Assembly: GCF_910594005.1 (NCBI RefSeq)
Contig: NC_057816.1
Span: forward strand, 42,308,797 to 42,372,796
Source of the DNA: Cervus elaphus
Lineage: Eukaryota > Chordata > Mammalia > Artiodactyla > Cervidae
Reading direction: 5' to 3'
DNA length: 64,000 bases
The notes beneath the pieces were generated by a model. It did no database searches. It worked only from the letters and a program-made list of their open reading frames with translations, and was not told the origin of the DNA. This document shows positions 35,304 to 47,537 of the stretch, piece by piece. Made by a program: the position numbers and the translations under genes. How positions within the stretch are numbered: the stretch's first letter is position 1; each line of letters begins with the position of its first letter.

Positions 35304-36516
35304 GATGTCTTACAACAAATGCGAAGCTCTCTTTGGCCCCGAGTAAATGCTTACATTTCTGCCAAGTAGAAAACAATATATGAAAAGTCTTATCTTGGCA
35401 AACAGCTTGCATGGAGCAGTACTCATCAACTCGCTAGAACAGAGAAAGTATCCAGCTTTCCTCTTGGCTGCGTGACTTGGAACTGCTGTCATGTAGAAGT
35501 TCAGCTTGTGAGATAGTAACAGCTGCATCAGGGACAAACTCCAGCTCAGATCAGGCATATGGAACAAGCTAGACCAAGATGGCTGGTACCATGTGTGGGC
35601 ACATGGCGTGTGAGTCATGGAGGGACTCATGGGACTTTCTCTTGGCAGGATTAGCTGCAAACAGAGTGTGAACACACCCTCTCCAGGCATACCTGGCAAG
35701 CAAAACCTGTGGCTAGAAAAATAGCAGGGGTTTTACAGTGGCCAACCCAAGGACCCTGACCGTCCTAATGCAGGGCAGGTTGAAGACTCAGCCCTGCTAT
35801 AAGTCAGAATGTCACTTCAGTGACATTATCCCTGATGCATTAAAAGTCTCATGTGAAGAGTCACTTAAGAATTTAGAGTCTTAGATGTGAAAGATGGTAA
35901 GTTCTAGGTACTTAATGACTTCCCTGGAGGCTGGCCTATAATTATGAGTGAGTTCATATTTCTCAGGCTTCTCTCTATAAGTGAAATGTAAAATTTAAAG
36001 AAAAAGGCCATTTAGTCCTCAAGAAGGGAGAAAGTGTTCCAGGTGCAGGATTCTAAAAGAAAGTATGACTTTTAACTTACTGTACCTATAACAAACCATA
36101 GAATAACACCTCAATCCTGTTTCTAGATTACCAGAAATGGAATTCTTCCAGTTTCGTAATAGTTCTGTGACCCAAGAAGAGATCAGAATACGTAGAATAA
36201 CAGGGCAAGTATATACAGAGAAACCATGAACTGGCTTTTAATTATCCATCTATACTGTGAGGCTCCTGCCTTTAAGTTTGGGTCTCTGAAGTGTGGTGAT
36301 GGTTCCAAGAGCATGTTTTAGACATCAGCGTTCACACTTTTTCCTGGCCACTGGAAATGGGGCTTCCTCTCTCCATCTTTACTCACTCTGTGATGTCAGA
36401 ACTAAGCAAACATGTCCGGGAAGCATAGATAAACCACAGAGGAGAGAAACAGGCCCCACAGGATCAAGAGACAGATCAATCAGGCTCTATTGTCTAGAGG
36501 AGAACTGTAACAGTAC
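35304..36516. other. GRM5: Intron downstream of the ligand-domain exon
   Basis: An open frame of 129 codons on the minus strand (35310-35699) resembles nothing I know and lacks splice or retrogene features. The rest is unclassified. The donor GTACTG lies at 36516-36511. Confidence 0.45.
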
Positions 36517-36763
36517 CTTCCTGGAGAGTCTCCATTCTCATCAAATAGGATCATGTCTCCAGAAACCCCAGTAAAATTGGTTTTCATCAGAGAGTCCAAA
36601 AGTTTCCGTCCATCAATTGGCTTCATGGCGTCACAGAGGCCCGCGTAGCCTGGACAGAGGGACATCTGCATGTTGTGGAGCCCATAGGCCATGGAATAGA
36701 TTGCATTGATCACAAATCCCATTTTGGAGTCTTGCACATGATGTGTTCTCAGAGTCAGAGAAC
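36517..36763 (-). CDS. GRM5: GRM5 exon: Venus-flytrap glutamate-binding domain, C-terminal part
   Basis: This 247-bp exon encodes about 82 residues: SLTLRTHHVQDSKMGFVINA, IYSMAYGLHNMQMSLCPGYA, GLCDAMKPIDGRKLL, then TNFTGVSGDMILFDENGDSP and GR. It is part of the extracellular glutamate-binding clamshell. The lysine in CDAMKPID is the likely equivalent of the mGluR1 lysine that contacts the distal carboxylate of glutamate (recalled from the family, not computed). NFT is a canonical N-glycosylation sequon. The acceptor ttttcccatag|GTTCTC has a good pyrimidine tract with a branch-like cctaatt upstream. The donor is GGAAG|GTACTG, and its two overhanging bases complete Arg with the next exon (Gly-Arg-Tyr-Glu). 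The preceding exon is not in the window. Confidence 0.96.
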
Positions 36764-37595
36764 CTATGGGAAAACAAATTAGGGATTAACTTTGAGATTT
36801 AATCCTACTACAGCTCTTTATGGATTCTGAATAATTTGACAATGCATTAGAACAATTTATAAGAATTAGAACCAGAGGAAATGCCAAGAACAAGTGCTAA
36901 AATAGTATTCCTAATACTACTAGTATTCCTAATTCTCTTCTGTATTCACATTTTTTCCTAAGACCTTAAGGACCTGAATCCCCTCCAGTACCAAGATTCA
37001 TTTCCTCTGTTACCAAATTCTGGGGATGGATGGAATATAGCACTCCATCAAATTCCACAAAATTTATCTTAAGGGCACATTAATCTACCAAGTACTTAGC
37101 TGTGATAGTATACTTTCTTTGTTTAGATATCCTCAATAAATCTCCAGTTTCCAAATTATTAAGTCTTAGCTGAGCAAAGCAGATACCCTATTATCTTGCC
37201 TCAACTTAACCAGTTGGATTTATCACCTACTATTTTCAACCTCAAAGTATATGTGCTCCATAAATTGACCTATTTGGAAATTCTGAAATACAGTATTTAA
37301 GCCCCACTAATTCATCCATTAATTAAATATTTACTGGAGCCTGAGTGTACATAAAGCTCTGTGTATAGTAATCTAAGGAAAATATAAAAATGAATGGAGA
37401 TGGATTCTGCACTTAAGAGGAGACTTGTTCAGTAATAGAGACAAATTATGTAAAACTGAAAGGCAGAAGGTAATAAATCTATAACAGATGTGTAGTTAAA
37501 GTCCATTGAGGTCCAAAGTGGGGACAGTCACTTCCAATGGAGGGCCCTTGGGAATATTTCATTAAAGAACTAACATTTGGGATGAATTATTGGTT
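36764..37595. other. GRM5: GRM5 intron upstream of the ligand-domain exon
   Basis: It holds the acceptor tract (36764-36790). No other classifiable feature was seen. Confidence 0.5.
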
Positions 37596-37599
37596 AAAC

Positions 37600-38230
37600 A
37601 AATATGGAATGAGTGCCTGTTAGTTCTGACTACTCAGAACTTGCTGAAAGTGGGGAACATAATGTAGAGTAAAATAAACATGATTATTGTTCTTGTTTAC
37701 TTAGAGTCTAGAGGGCAGTGAGCATCTAAGCAGCTGAGTGCTAGGGCAGGACTGAATAGGGAGGAGCGCTAGACCAGGAAACTCACTGATGGCTGAGCAC
37801 TGTGGCTGAGTGTCTGCTGGATCAAGAGTTGGGGAAAGCAAGTTTGAAGGTTCACAGATGAGATCAAACACACTATGTTTGGGAAACTTTAAAAAGGTTG
37901 GAATGTTTGGAATGTAGGGTAGGAGGTAGGAGAATGAGGAGAACTAAAAGAGTAGAGGAAGGCAGGATTGCTTAAACCAGATTAAGAGCCCTAGGATCTT
38001 TTGTTCTGTTTAAAACAGGAAGAAACGTGATCAGATTTCTAATTTAGAAAGATCAATCTGACTACATTGGAGAAACATTTAAAGGGCTACAGGAGTGGAG
38101 TCAGGAAGACCCATTAAGTGGTAATGCAGTGATCCCAGGGACAGGTGAAAATGCCCTTGCTGAGGGCAGAGGTCAGTGATTATGGGCAGAAGTATCTAGG
38201 AGATGGAATCTACTACCAGGCCTGGTGATG
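37600..38230 (-). repeat. L2 LINE relic, inverted
   Basis: It contains an antisense L2 order: agagccctaggatcttttgt, then aaacgtgatcagatttctaa and gatcaatctgactacattgg. Confidence 0.6.
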
Positions 38231-38559
38231 GAGGAATGGAGAGGAGTGAAACATGTAGGAAGAACATGGGTATAACATAAAAGTAACAGATGAGGTAAAG
38301 ACAGAACATTTCATATGGGGAAGAGTTTTTATTTAAGAGAGAGATATAGGAACTCTCTAAAGATGACATGATTTTTTATGACTGTCAAATGGTACTCAGG
38401 CTCCTGGGGAAGCCAGCATGGTTCATCCTGACATAAGTGTAAGATGGGTAATCTTGTTTCCATCTCAGGGCAAGACATTGGCCCTAGGCTACTTTCCAAC
38501 CAAATCTTACAATTTCCTTTTCTACACAGACTTGATTCACACTTTGACATCTCACCTCA

Positions 38560-39120
38560 TACCGCTGGAAATGCCATTGTTTTAGGTGCTAAGTCAATAC
38601 TTGGGAGTCACTTTTAACTTTTTTTCTTTCCTTCATTCACTGTCTACTTTTATTTGATCTATCTTCAAAATATATCCAGAATTAAATTATTTGATGTAAA
38701 TCTACTTCTGTCAGGTTCAAGATATATATCCTGTCTGGATTACAGCAATAGTCTTTTAACCAGATACTTTCTTTCCACCTTAAACTATTCTGAGGAGAAG
38801 GGGACAGCAGAGGATGAGATGGTTGGATGGCATCACCAACTCAATGGACATGGGTTTGGGTGAACTCCAGGAGTTGGTGATGGACAGGGAGGCCTGGTGT
38901 GCTGCAGTTCATGGGGTCACAAAGAGTCGGACATGACTGAGCGACTGAACTGAACTGAACTGATACCCACTCCAGTAAGTTTCTAATGCAATAGTTATAA
39001 AAATATTCTTAAAATAAGAGTCAGATTATGATACTCCTCTGATCAGACTTTCTAGTGGCTCCACTATTACTGAAAGAAAAAGCCAATGTCCAAGCCATGA
39101 CTTCCAAAGACAAACAGGAT
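38560..39120 (+). repeat. L2 LINE relic interrupted by a BovB tail
   Basis: L2-like segments (gtctggattacagcaatagt before, gatcagactttctagtggct after) flank a BovB 3' end at 38790-38963. Confidence 0.55.
38790..38963 (+). mobile_element. BovB LINE 3' terminal fragment
   Basis: It runs gaggagaaggggacagcaga to the (actga)n tail gaactgaactgaactga. It is a very short 5'-truncated copy. Confidence 0.95.
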
Positions 39121-39609
39121 TTTGACTCATGACAGTTCACCCCTTATTCTTCTGACTCCTAATACTCTTTATTTAAATTATTCCTCCCTGAATAGTTAGC
39201 AAGAAAGGGCAACTAATTACATACAATTAAGAATGTTAAAAGACAAATATTAAAATAATCTGTACCTATTAATACAATAAGGATTTGAGGGATACACAAA
39301 ATTTAAAACTGTAAAATATGACATCAGAACCCTAAAATAGTGGGGGCTGGTGGTGGTAAAAGCATAAGCTTGTTAAAATGCATTTGAACTTATGATATCA
39401 CTAACTTAAAATAGTCATCTATAAATATAGATTGTTATATAGGTACCTCATGGTAACTACAAACCAAAAACCTATATAATAGATACACACCAAAAAGAGA
39501 AAGGATTCTGAACATAACATAGCAGTTATAAAATCAGAAGAGAGAAAGGAAAAAGGAACAAAAGAGAACTATGGAACAACCCCAAAACAATTAACCAAAA
39601 GGCAATAAG

Positions 39610-39828
39610 CTAATTGCTGTTGTGGTTTAGTTGCTAAGTTGTGTCAGACTCTTTTGTGACCCTATGAACTGTAGCCCACAAGGCTCATCTGTCCTTGGGA
39701 TTTCCCAGGCAGGGATACTGGAATGGGTTGCCATTTTCTTCTCCAGGGGATCTTCCTGACCCAGGGATCAAACCCATGTCTCCTCTATTGGCAGGCAGAT
39801 TCTTTACCATTGAACCACCAGGGAAACC
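39610..39828 (-). mobile_element. Bov-tA SINE, inverted, inside L1
   Basis: It runs gtggtttagttgctaagttg to ttgaaccaccagggaaac. The flanking caataag at 39603-39609 and 39829-39835 is a target duplication, and L1 resumes after it. Confidence 0.93.
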
Positions 39829-41668
39829 CAATAAGTGAATACTTATCAATAATTCTTTAAATGTAAAGGGACTTTAGTCCATATATGTTCCAATCAAAAC
39901 ACAGAGAATGAGTGGCTAGAAATACAAGACCCATGTATACATTGTCTATAAGAGATTCACTTCAGATCTAAAGACACATGGAGTGAAAGTGAGGGGATGG
40001 AAAAAGATATTCCATGCAAATGAAAATGAAAAGAAAGCTGAGGTAGCAATACTTGAATCAGACAAAATGGATTAAAACAAAGACTGTAACACTAGACAAA
40101 GAAGGACATTACTTAATGATAAAGGGATCAATCCAAGGTGAAGATATAACAATTATAAATACATATCTACTTAAAATAGAAGCATCTCAACATATAAAAC
40201 AAATAACTGACACACATAAAAGGAGAAACTGACAGTAATTCAATAGTAGGAAAATGCTTTAAGACTTCACTTAAATCAATGGACAGATTATCCAGACAGA
40301 AAGTCAGTAATTATTGGCCTTAGATGATATATTAGACCAGAAGGATTTAATAGCTACATATAGAACATTCCATCCAAAAGCAACATTCTTTTCAAGTGCA
40401 CAGGGAACATTACTTAGGATAGAACACACACTAGGCCAGAAAACAAGCCTTAATAAATTTAATATTTATTAGATAAATAAATAAAATTCTGACCATAACA
40501 GTATGAGACTAGAATTTGACTACAAGAAAAAACTACAAAAAAATACAAACAGCTGGAATCTAAAGAATATGAAAATAAACAACAGTCAATGAATAAGTCA
40601 GAGGAAATTATACTTAGAAATAAGTGAAAAATGGAAAATAACGATTCAGCTCTAAGGAACACAGCAAAAGCAGTTCTAAGAGGAAAGTTGATGATGATAC
40701 AGGCCTACAACAGGAAACAAGAAAAGGCCAAGTTAACAACCTAAATTTACACCTAAAGTAACTAGAGGAAAAGGTCAAACAAAACCCAGAATTAGTAGAA
40801 GATACATAAGATCAGGATGAAAATAAATTAGAGACTAAGAAAAATAGAAAAGGTTAATGAAATTAAGAGGTGGTTTTTTAAAAATAAGCAAAATTGAGAA
40901 AACTTTATTCAGATTAATCAAGCAAAAAAAAGAGAAGTGGCCTAAATAAATAAAATATGAATAAGTTACATTTAACACCACAGAAATAGAAAGGATCACA
41001 AGAGATTACTATGAATAAGAATATGGCAATAAAATGGACAAACTAGAAGCAATGGATAAATTTCTAGAAATGAGCAATCTCCTAAGATTTAATAAAGATG
41101 AAATAGAAAATATGAACAGACCGATTACAGGTAATGAAACTGAATCAGTCACTAAATAAAAAACTCTTAAGCAACAAAAGTCTAGGACCAAATGGCTTGC
41201 CAGGTGAATTCTATAAAACATTTAAAAGAAGGATTAAAAACCTATCCTTCTCAAACTATTTCAAAAAATTTAAGAGAAAGGAACACTTCTGAACTCATTC
41301 TATGAGGCTAGTTTCACCCTGATACCAAAGCTAAAGACATGACATATACACAAAAGAAAATTACAGACCAATATCGCTAATAAACATAGATGCAGAAATC
41401 CTCAATAAAATACTAGAATGTAGAATTCAAAAGTACATTAAAGGGATTAAAGGGATATCATGATCAAGTGGGATTTATTCTAGGGATGCAAGGATGTTTC
41501 AATATTCATAATTAATGTGACAACACCACATTAACAAAGTAATATGATTGTCTTTATAGATGCAGAAAAAACTTGACAAAATTCAACATCCATTAAACTC
41601 CAAAAAGTGGTGTAGAGCGAATGTACCTCAACATAAGGGTCATATTGGACAAACCCATAGCCAACCTC

Positions 41669-44332
41669 CATTGACCATTTTATCTACTACTGTAGGGCAA
41701 GAATCCCTTAGAAGAAATGGAGTAGCCCTCCTAGTCGACAGAAGAGCCCAAAATGTAGTACTTGGATGCAATCTCAAAGACGACAGAAGGATCTCTGTTC
41801 ATTTCCAAGGAAAACCATTCAGTATCATAGTAATCCAAGTCTATGCCCCGACCAGTAGTGTTGAAGAAGCTGAAGTTGAATGCTTCTATGAAGACCTTTA
41901 AGACCTTCTAAATTTAACACCCAAAAAAGATGTCTTTTTCATTATAGGGGACTGGAATGCAAAAGTAGGAAGTCAAGAGATACCTGAAGCAACAGGCAAA
42001 TTTGGCCTTGGAGTACAAAATGAGGCAGGGCAAAGGCTAATAGAGTTTTGCCAAGAGAATGCACTGGTCATAGCAAACACCCTCTTCCAACAACAGAAGA
42101 GAAGACTCTACACATGGACATCAACAGATGGTCAATACCAAAATCAGACTGATGATATCCTTTGCAGCCGAAGATGGAGAAGCTATATACAGTTGCCAAA
42201 CACAAGACTTGGAGCTGACTGTGGCTCAGATCATGAACTCCTTATTGCCAAATTCAGACTTAAATTGAAGAAACTAGGAAAAACCACTAGACCATTCAGG
42301 TATGATCTAAATCAAATCCCTTACAGTTATACAGTGGAAGTGGCAAATAGATTCGGATTAGATCTGATAGACAGAGTGCCTGATGAACTATGGACGGAGG
42401 TTCGTGACATTGTACAGGGGGCAGTGATAGAGACCATCCCCAAGAAAAAGAAATGCAGAAAGGCAAAATGATTGTCTGAGGAGGCCTTACAAATAGCTGA
42501 GAAAAGAAGAGAAGTGAAAGGCAAAGGAGAAAAGGAAAGATATACCTATTTGAATGCAGCGTTCCAAAGAATAGCAAGGAGAGATAAGAAAGCCTTCCTC
42601 AGTGATCAGTGCAAAGAAATAGAGGAAAACAACAGAATGGGAAAGACTAGAGATCTCTTCAAGAAAATCAGAGATACCAAGGGAACATTTCATGTGAAGA
42701 TGGACACAATAAAGGACATAAATGGTATGGACCTAAGAGAAGCAGAAGATATTAAGAAGAATTGGCAAGAATACACAGAAGAACTATGCAAAAAAGATCT
42801 TCATGACCCAGATAATCATGATGGTGTGATCACTCACCTACAGCCAGATATCCTAGAATGTGAAGTCAAGTAGGCCCTAGGAAGCATCACTACAAACAAA
42901 GCTCATAGAGGTGATGGAATTCCAGTTGAGCTATTTCAAATTTTAAAAGATGATGCTGTGAAAGTGCTGCACTCTATATGCCAGCAAATTTGGAAACTCA
43001 GCAGTGGCCACAGAACTGAAAAAGGTCAGTTTTCATTCCAATCCCAAAGAAAGGCAATCCCAAAGAATGCTCAGAACTACTGCACAATTGCACTCATCTC
43101 ACATGCTAGTAATGTTCAAAATTCTCCAAGCCAGGCTTCAGCAATACGTGAACCGTGAACTTCCAGATGTTCAAGCTGGTTTTAGAAAAGGCAGATGAAC
43201 CAGAGATCAAATTGCCGACATCTGCTGGATCATTGAAAAAGCAAGAGTTTTCCAGAAAGACATCTATTTCTGCCTTATTGACTGTGCCAAAGCCTTTGAC
43301 CATGTGGATCACAAAAAACTGTGGAAAATTCTTCAAGAGATGGGAATACCAGACCACCTTACCTGCCTCCTGAGAAATCTGAATGCAGGTCAAGAAGCAA
43401 CAGTTAGAACTGGACATTGAACAACAGACTGCTTTCAAATCAGGAAAGGAGTACGTAAAGGCTGTATATTGTCACCCTGCTTATTTAACTTATATGCAAA
43501 ATACATCATGCGAAATGCTGGGCTGGATGAAGCACAAGCTGGAATCAGCATTGCTTGGAGAAATATCAATAACCTCAGATACACAAATGACACCACCCTT
43601 ATGGCAGAAAGCGAAGAACTCAAGCGCCTCCTGATGAAAGTGAAAGAGTTGGCTTAAAACTCAACATTCAAAAAACTAAGATCATGGCATCTGGTCCTAT
43701 CACTTCTTGGCAAATAGATGGGGAAACAATAAGAGGCTTTTTTTGGGGGGGGGCTCCAAAATCACTGCAGATGGTGACTGCAGCCATGAAATTAAAAGAC
43801 ACTTGCTCCTTAGAAGAAAAGCTATGACCAACCTAGACAGCATATTAAAAAGCAGAGACATTACTTTGCCAATAAAGGTCCATCTAGTCAAAGCTATGGT
43901 TTTTCCAATAGTCATGTATGGATGTGATAGTTGGACTATAAAGAAAGCTTAGTGCCAAAGAATTGATGCTTTTGAGCTGTGGTGTTGAAGAAGACTCTTT
44001 GAGAGTCCCTTGGACTGCAAGGAGATCCAGCCAGTCCATCCTAAAGGAAATCAGTCCTGAATATTCATTGGAAGGACTGATGTTGAAGCTGAAACTCCAA
44101 TACTTTGGCTACCTGATTAGAAGAACTGACTCATTGGGAAAGACCCTGATGCTAGTAAAGATTGAAAGTGGGAGGAGAAGGGGATGACAGAGGATGAGAT
44201 GGTTGGATGGCATCACTGGCTCGATGGACATGAGTTTGTGTAAGCTCTGGGTGTTGGTGATGGACAGGGAGGCCTGGTGTGCTGCAGTCCAATGGGTTGC
44301 TAAGAGTTGGACATGACTGAGTGACTAAACTG
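41669..44332 (+). pseudogene. BovB LINE copy, near-complete ORF2 but broken
   Basis: This is the longest BovB in the window, 5'-truncated at about 2.66 kb. The ORF2 endonuclease carries GDWN (41947-41958) and the catalytic-type SDH (42226-42234). The reverse-transcriptase region follows, and the element ends with the usual C-terminus and a gtgactaaactg tail. Stops interrupt one frame at 41899-41901, 42469-42471 and 42871-42873. A 1-base loss near 42990 and later indels shift the frame. The polymerase box reads Tyr-Thr-Asn-Asp (43580-43591) in place of YADD. The target duplication atagccaacctc lies at 41657-41668 and 44333-44344, within L1. It is a fixed, inactive copy. Confidence 0.95.
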
Positions 44333-44491
44333 ATAGCCAACCTCATGCTCATCAGTGAAAAACAGAAAGTATTTCTTCTAAGATCAGGAAAAAACAAGGA
44401 TGCCCACTCTTTCCACTTTTATTCAACATCATATTGAAAATCATAGCCAAAGCAGTCAGATAAGAAAAAGAAAAGTAATGCAAAAAGGAAA

Positions 44492-44683
44492 ATGAATGTG
44501 AAAGTCACTCAGTTATGTCCTACTCTTTGCAACCCCATGGACTATACAGTCTATGGCATTCTCCAAGTCAGAATACTGAAGTGGGTGGACTTTCCCTTCT
44601 CTGGGGGATCTTCCCAACCCAGGGACTGAACCGTCTCCCCCACTGCAGGTGGATTCTTTCCCAACTGAGTCACAAAGTGGGAA
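44492..44683 (-). mobile_element. Bov-tA SINE, inverted, inside L1
   Basis: It runs gaaagtcactcagttatgtc to ctttcccaactgagtcac. L1 continues with gaagaagtagaattttcact. Confidence 0.88.
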
Positions 44684-46231
44684 AGAAGAAGTAGAATTTT
44701 CACTGTTTGCAGATGACATGATACTATATATAGAAAACCCTAAAGACTCCATCAAAGAAACTATTAGAAGTATTAAAAGTATTCATTAAGTTCACAGGAT
44801 ACAATTTTTCTGGAATCTGTTGTGTTTCTATATACTAACAAGATATGATTAGAAATAGAAATTAAGAAAGCAATCCCATTTATAATTACATCAGAAACAA
44901 TAAAACAGTAGGAGTAAATCTAACCAAAGTAGTAAATATTTGTACTCAGAAAACTGTAAGATATTGATGAATTGAAGATGACACAAAGAAATGGAAAGAT
45001 CCACCTTCCTCATGAATTGGAAGAGTTACCATTGTTAAAATGACCATATTCCTGAAGGAAATGTACAGCTTCAATGTAATCTCTATCAAAATTCCAATGG
45101 TATTTTTCATACAACTGGAAAAAATAATCCTAAAGTTTGTGTGGAACCACAGAAGATCCCAAATAGCTCAGGCAATCTCAAGAACGAACAAAGCTGGAAG
45201 AACTCTCTGAGTTCAAATGATAATACAAAGCTACAGTAATCAAAACAGTGGCACTGGCACAAAGACAGACACATGGATCGATGGTACAGAATAGAGAGCT
45301 CAGAAATAAACCCTCTCTCATATCGGCAGTTAATAATCTATGACCGCAGAGTCAAGGATATACAAAAACATTTTCTTCAATGAACAGTGTTGGGAAAACT
45401 GGACAGCTACTTTGAAAAATTTTAACTGGATCTCTTTTGTACACCATATGCAAACATAAACTGAAAACGTGGATGAAAGACTTACATATTAGACCTAAAA
45501 ATATAAAACCCCTAAAAAACACAGGCAGTATACTCTTTGATAGTCTTAGCAATACTTTCTGTATCTGTTGCCTCAGGCAAGAGAAGCAAAAGCAAAAATA
45601 AACAAACGGTACTATATCAAACTAAAAAGCTCTTGTGTAGAAAAGGAAAACAGTAACAAAATGAAAAGGCAATCTATTGAATGGGGGAAGATATTTGTAA
45701 GCAATGTATCTGATGAGAAGTAAATATCCAAAATATATAAAGAATTGATATAACTCAACATCAGGGAAACAATCAAATTGGAAAGTGGTCTGAGAACCTC
45801 CATGGACATCCTTCCAAAGAATACACGTAGAGTGCCAACAGACACATGAAAAAATAATCAACACCACTAATCTTCAGGGAAATGCAAATGCAACCCACAA
45901 TGAGTTACTGCCTTGCACCTGTCAGAATGAGTGTCATCAAGTGATATCAACTGGTGGAAAGGATATGGAGACAAGGGAGCTCTTGAGCCTTGTTGGTGGG
46001 GTCGTAAACTGGTGCAGTCACTATGGAAAAAGAGTATGGAGGGCCCTCAAAAAAAATAAAAGTCTCATGCTTTCAGCAGTTTCATGTCTGGGTGTTCAGT
46101 CAAAGAAAACAAAAACACTAACATGAAAAGATATATGCACCCCAATGTTCATTACAGCATTGTTTATAATAACCAAGACATGGAAGTAAGCTAAATTCCA
46201 TAAGTAGATAAATGGATAGAGAAGATGTGGT

Positions 46232-46267
46232 ATACACACACACACACATACACACACACACACACAG
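46232..46267. repeat. (CA)n microsatellite in the L1 3' region
   Basis: An imperfect CA repeat at tatacacacacacacacata and onward. Confidence 0.95.
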
Positions 46268-46744
46268 AAAATGGAATGTTATCCAGCCATAAAAAAGGAA
46301 TCTTGCCATTTGTGACAACATAGATGGATATAGAGAGCATCATGCTAAGTGAAACAAGTTAGAAAGACAAATGCCATATGATCTCACTTACATGTGGTAT
46401 CTAAAAAACAAAGAAGCAAAACAGAACAAAAATAGGCTCATACATATGGAGAACAAGTGGGTGGTTGCCCAAGGTTAGGGTGGTGGTGGGGTGTTGGATG
46501 AAATAGGTAGAGGAGATAGGAGGTATAAACCTCCAGTTCTAAAATAAACAGGTCATGAGGATATAATATACAGCATACGAGATGTGGTCAAAAATACTGT
46601 ATTAACTTTGTATGAGAGTAGATGGTCACTGGACTTATTGTGGTGACCATTTCCTGATAAATGATTTACATGAATGTTGATCACTATGTGGTACACCTGA
46701 AACTAACATAATATTGTGTATTAAAATAGTTAAATCACTCAGTC

Positions 46745-47190
46745 AATCCTCTGCAGCTGCACCATCCTCCTCCATGATCCTCAAGCATTCCAGGCATGCT
46801 TCTGCCTCTGGGCCCTTGAATTAGGTTGGCCAAAAAGTTCATTTGGGTTATTACTGTTTTGGGAAAATCTGGACGAACTTTTTGGCCAGCACGACACTTG
46901 CTGTTCCTTCTACCTGGGGAATATCTGCCTCACAGATGTGCAGAGCTGTTCCCTCCCCAGTTCAGGTCTTTCCTGAAATATCATCTCCTCTGTGAGATTT
47001 CTCTGATATCACATCTAAATCTCATCTCTGTTCCACTCCCCTCCGCCCCCCACCACACACACACACACGCTCCCTATTTCCTTTCTCAACATTATTTTTC
47101 TCCTTACCACTTCTTAGAACAGTTCCCAGAACAATTCCTGGCACATAGTAGGCCCTTGATAAATATTTGTTAAATGAATTAAAGAACCAA
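46745..47190 (+). repeat. L2 LINE 3' end carrying a mariner-type hairpin
   Basis: It follows L2: cttctgcctctgggcccttg, then after the hairpin acttgctgttccttctacct, tcaggtctttcctgaaatat and the end cctggcacatagtaggccct. A (CA)n tract lies at about 47051-47068. Confidence 0.8.
46824..46890 (+). ncRNA. Mariner-derived hairpin resembling the miR-2284/2285 family
   Basis: The arms tggccaaaaagttcatttgg (5') and ggacgaactttttggcca (3') pair over about 24 bases with one mismatch and several G-U pairs, leaving a loop of roughly 14 bases. Bovine miR-2284/2285 precursors are known to have this aaaagttc/gaactttt core and to derive from such elements. Whether this copy is transcribed or processed cannot be seen. 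Its plus-strand orientation is antisense to GRM5, and it could equally be a silent transposon relic. Confidence 0.5.
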
Positions 47191-47528
47191 CTTGGACTAT
47201 GCCTTCTGTTTTCTTTTCCTCCCTAACCCTACTAACCGCTAATCAGTGTTTCAAGACTCCAAGAGCACTTCCTTCCTGAAGCCACCACGGTTTCAGATAA
47301 TAAAATTAATCCTGCTCTTCTGATCTCCCTATCATTTTCTCTATACAAGCATACCTTGTTTTATGCCTCTTTGTGGATATCATGTTTTTCATAACTTGAA
47401 AGACTGTCACAACCCTGTGTTGAGCAAGTCTATGGACACCGTTTTTCCCAACAGTATGCTCACTTCATGTCTCTGTGTCACATTTGGTAATCCTAATTTC
47501 ACACTTTTTCATCATTATTGTGCTTGTT
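47191..47528. other. Short stretch without recognised element
   Basis: No exon or repeat was classified. Confidence 0.4.
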
Positions 47529-47537
47529 ATGGTGATC

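Larger units (their letters stand above)
39190..46735 (+). mobile_element. Old L1 LINE (ORF2 and 3' end), split by three insertions
   Basis: L1 ORF2 sequence is recognisable in order: tcacttcagatctaaagaca (39958 on), gatattccatgcaaatg, the thumb region gttctaagaggaaagttgat, tatgaacagaccgattacag, ggatttattctagggatgca, then after the BovB gcagatgacatgatactata and the 3' end gtggtacacctgaaactaac. The reverse-transcriptase FADD is intact at 44705-44716 but stops and indels are everywhere, so it is dead. About 4.4 kb remains without the insertions at 39610-39828, 41669-44332 and about 44492-44683. The start is approximate. Confidence 0.88.

Noticed and set aside
35310..35699. 129-codon minus-strand frame in the intron
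   Set aside because: No family similarity, no splice sites, no poly(A) or target duplication of a retrogene. A chance frame is the simplest reading.
36293..36574. Plus-strand frame overlapping the ligand-domain exon
   Set aside because: It is antisense to the exon at 36517-36763 and continues into intron without support.
46232..46267. CA tract as a possible CRISPR-like or regulatory repeat
   Set aside because: It is a simple dinucleotide repeat within an L1 3' region. No spacers or unit structure are present.
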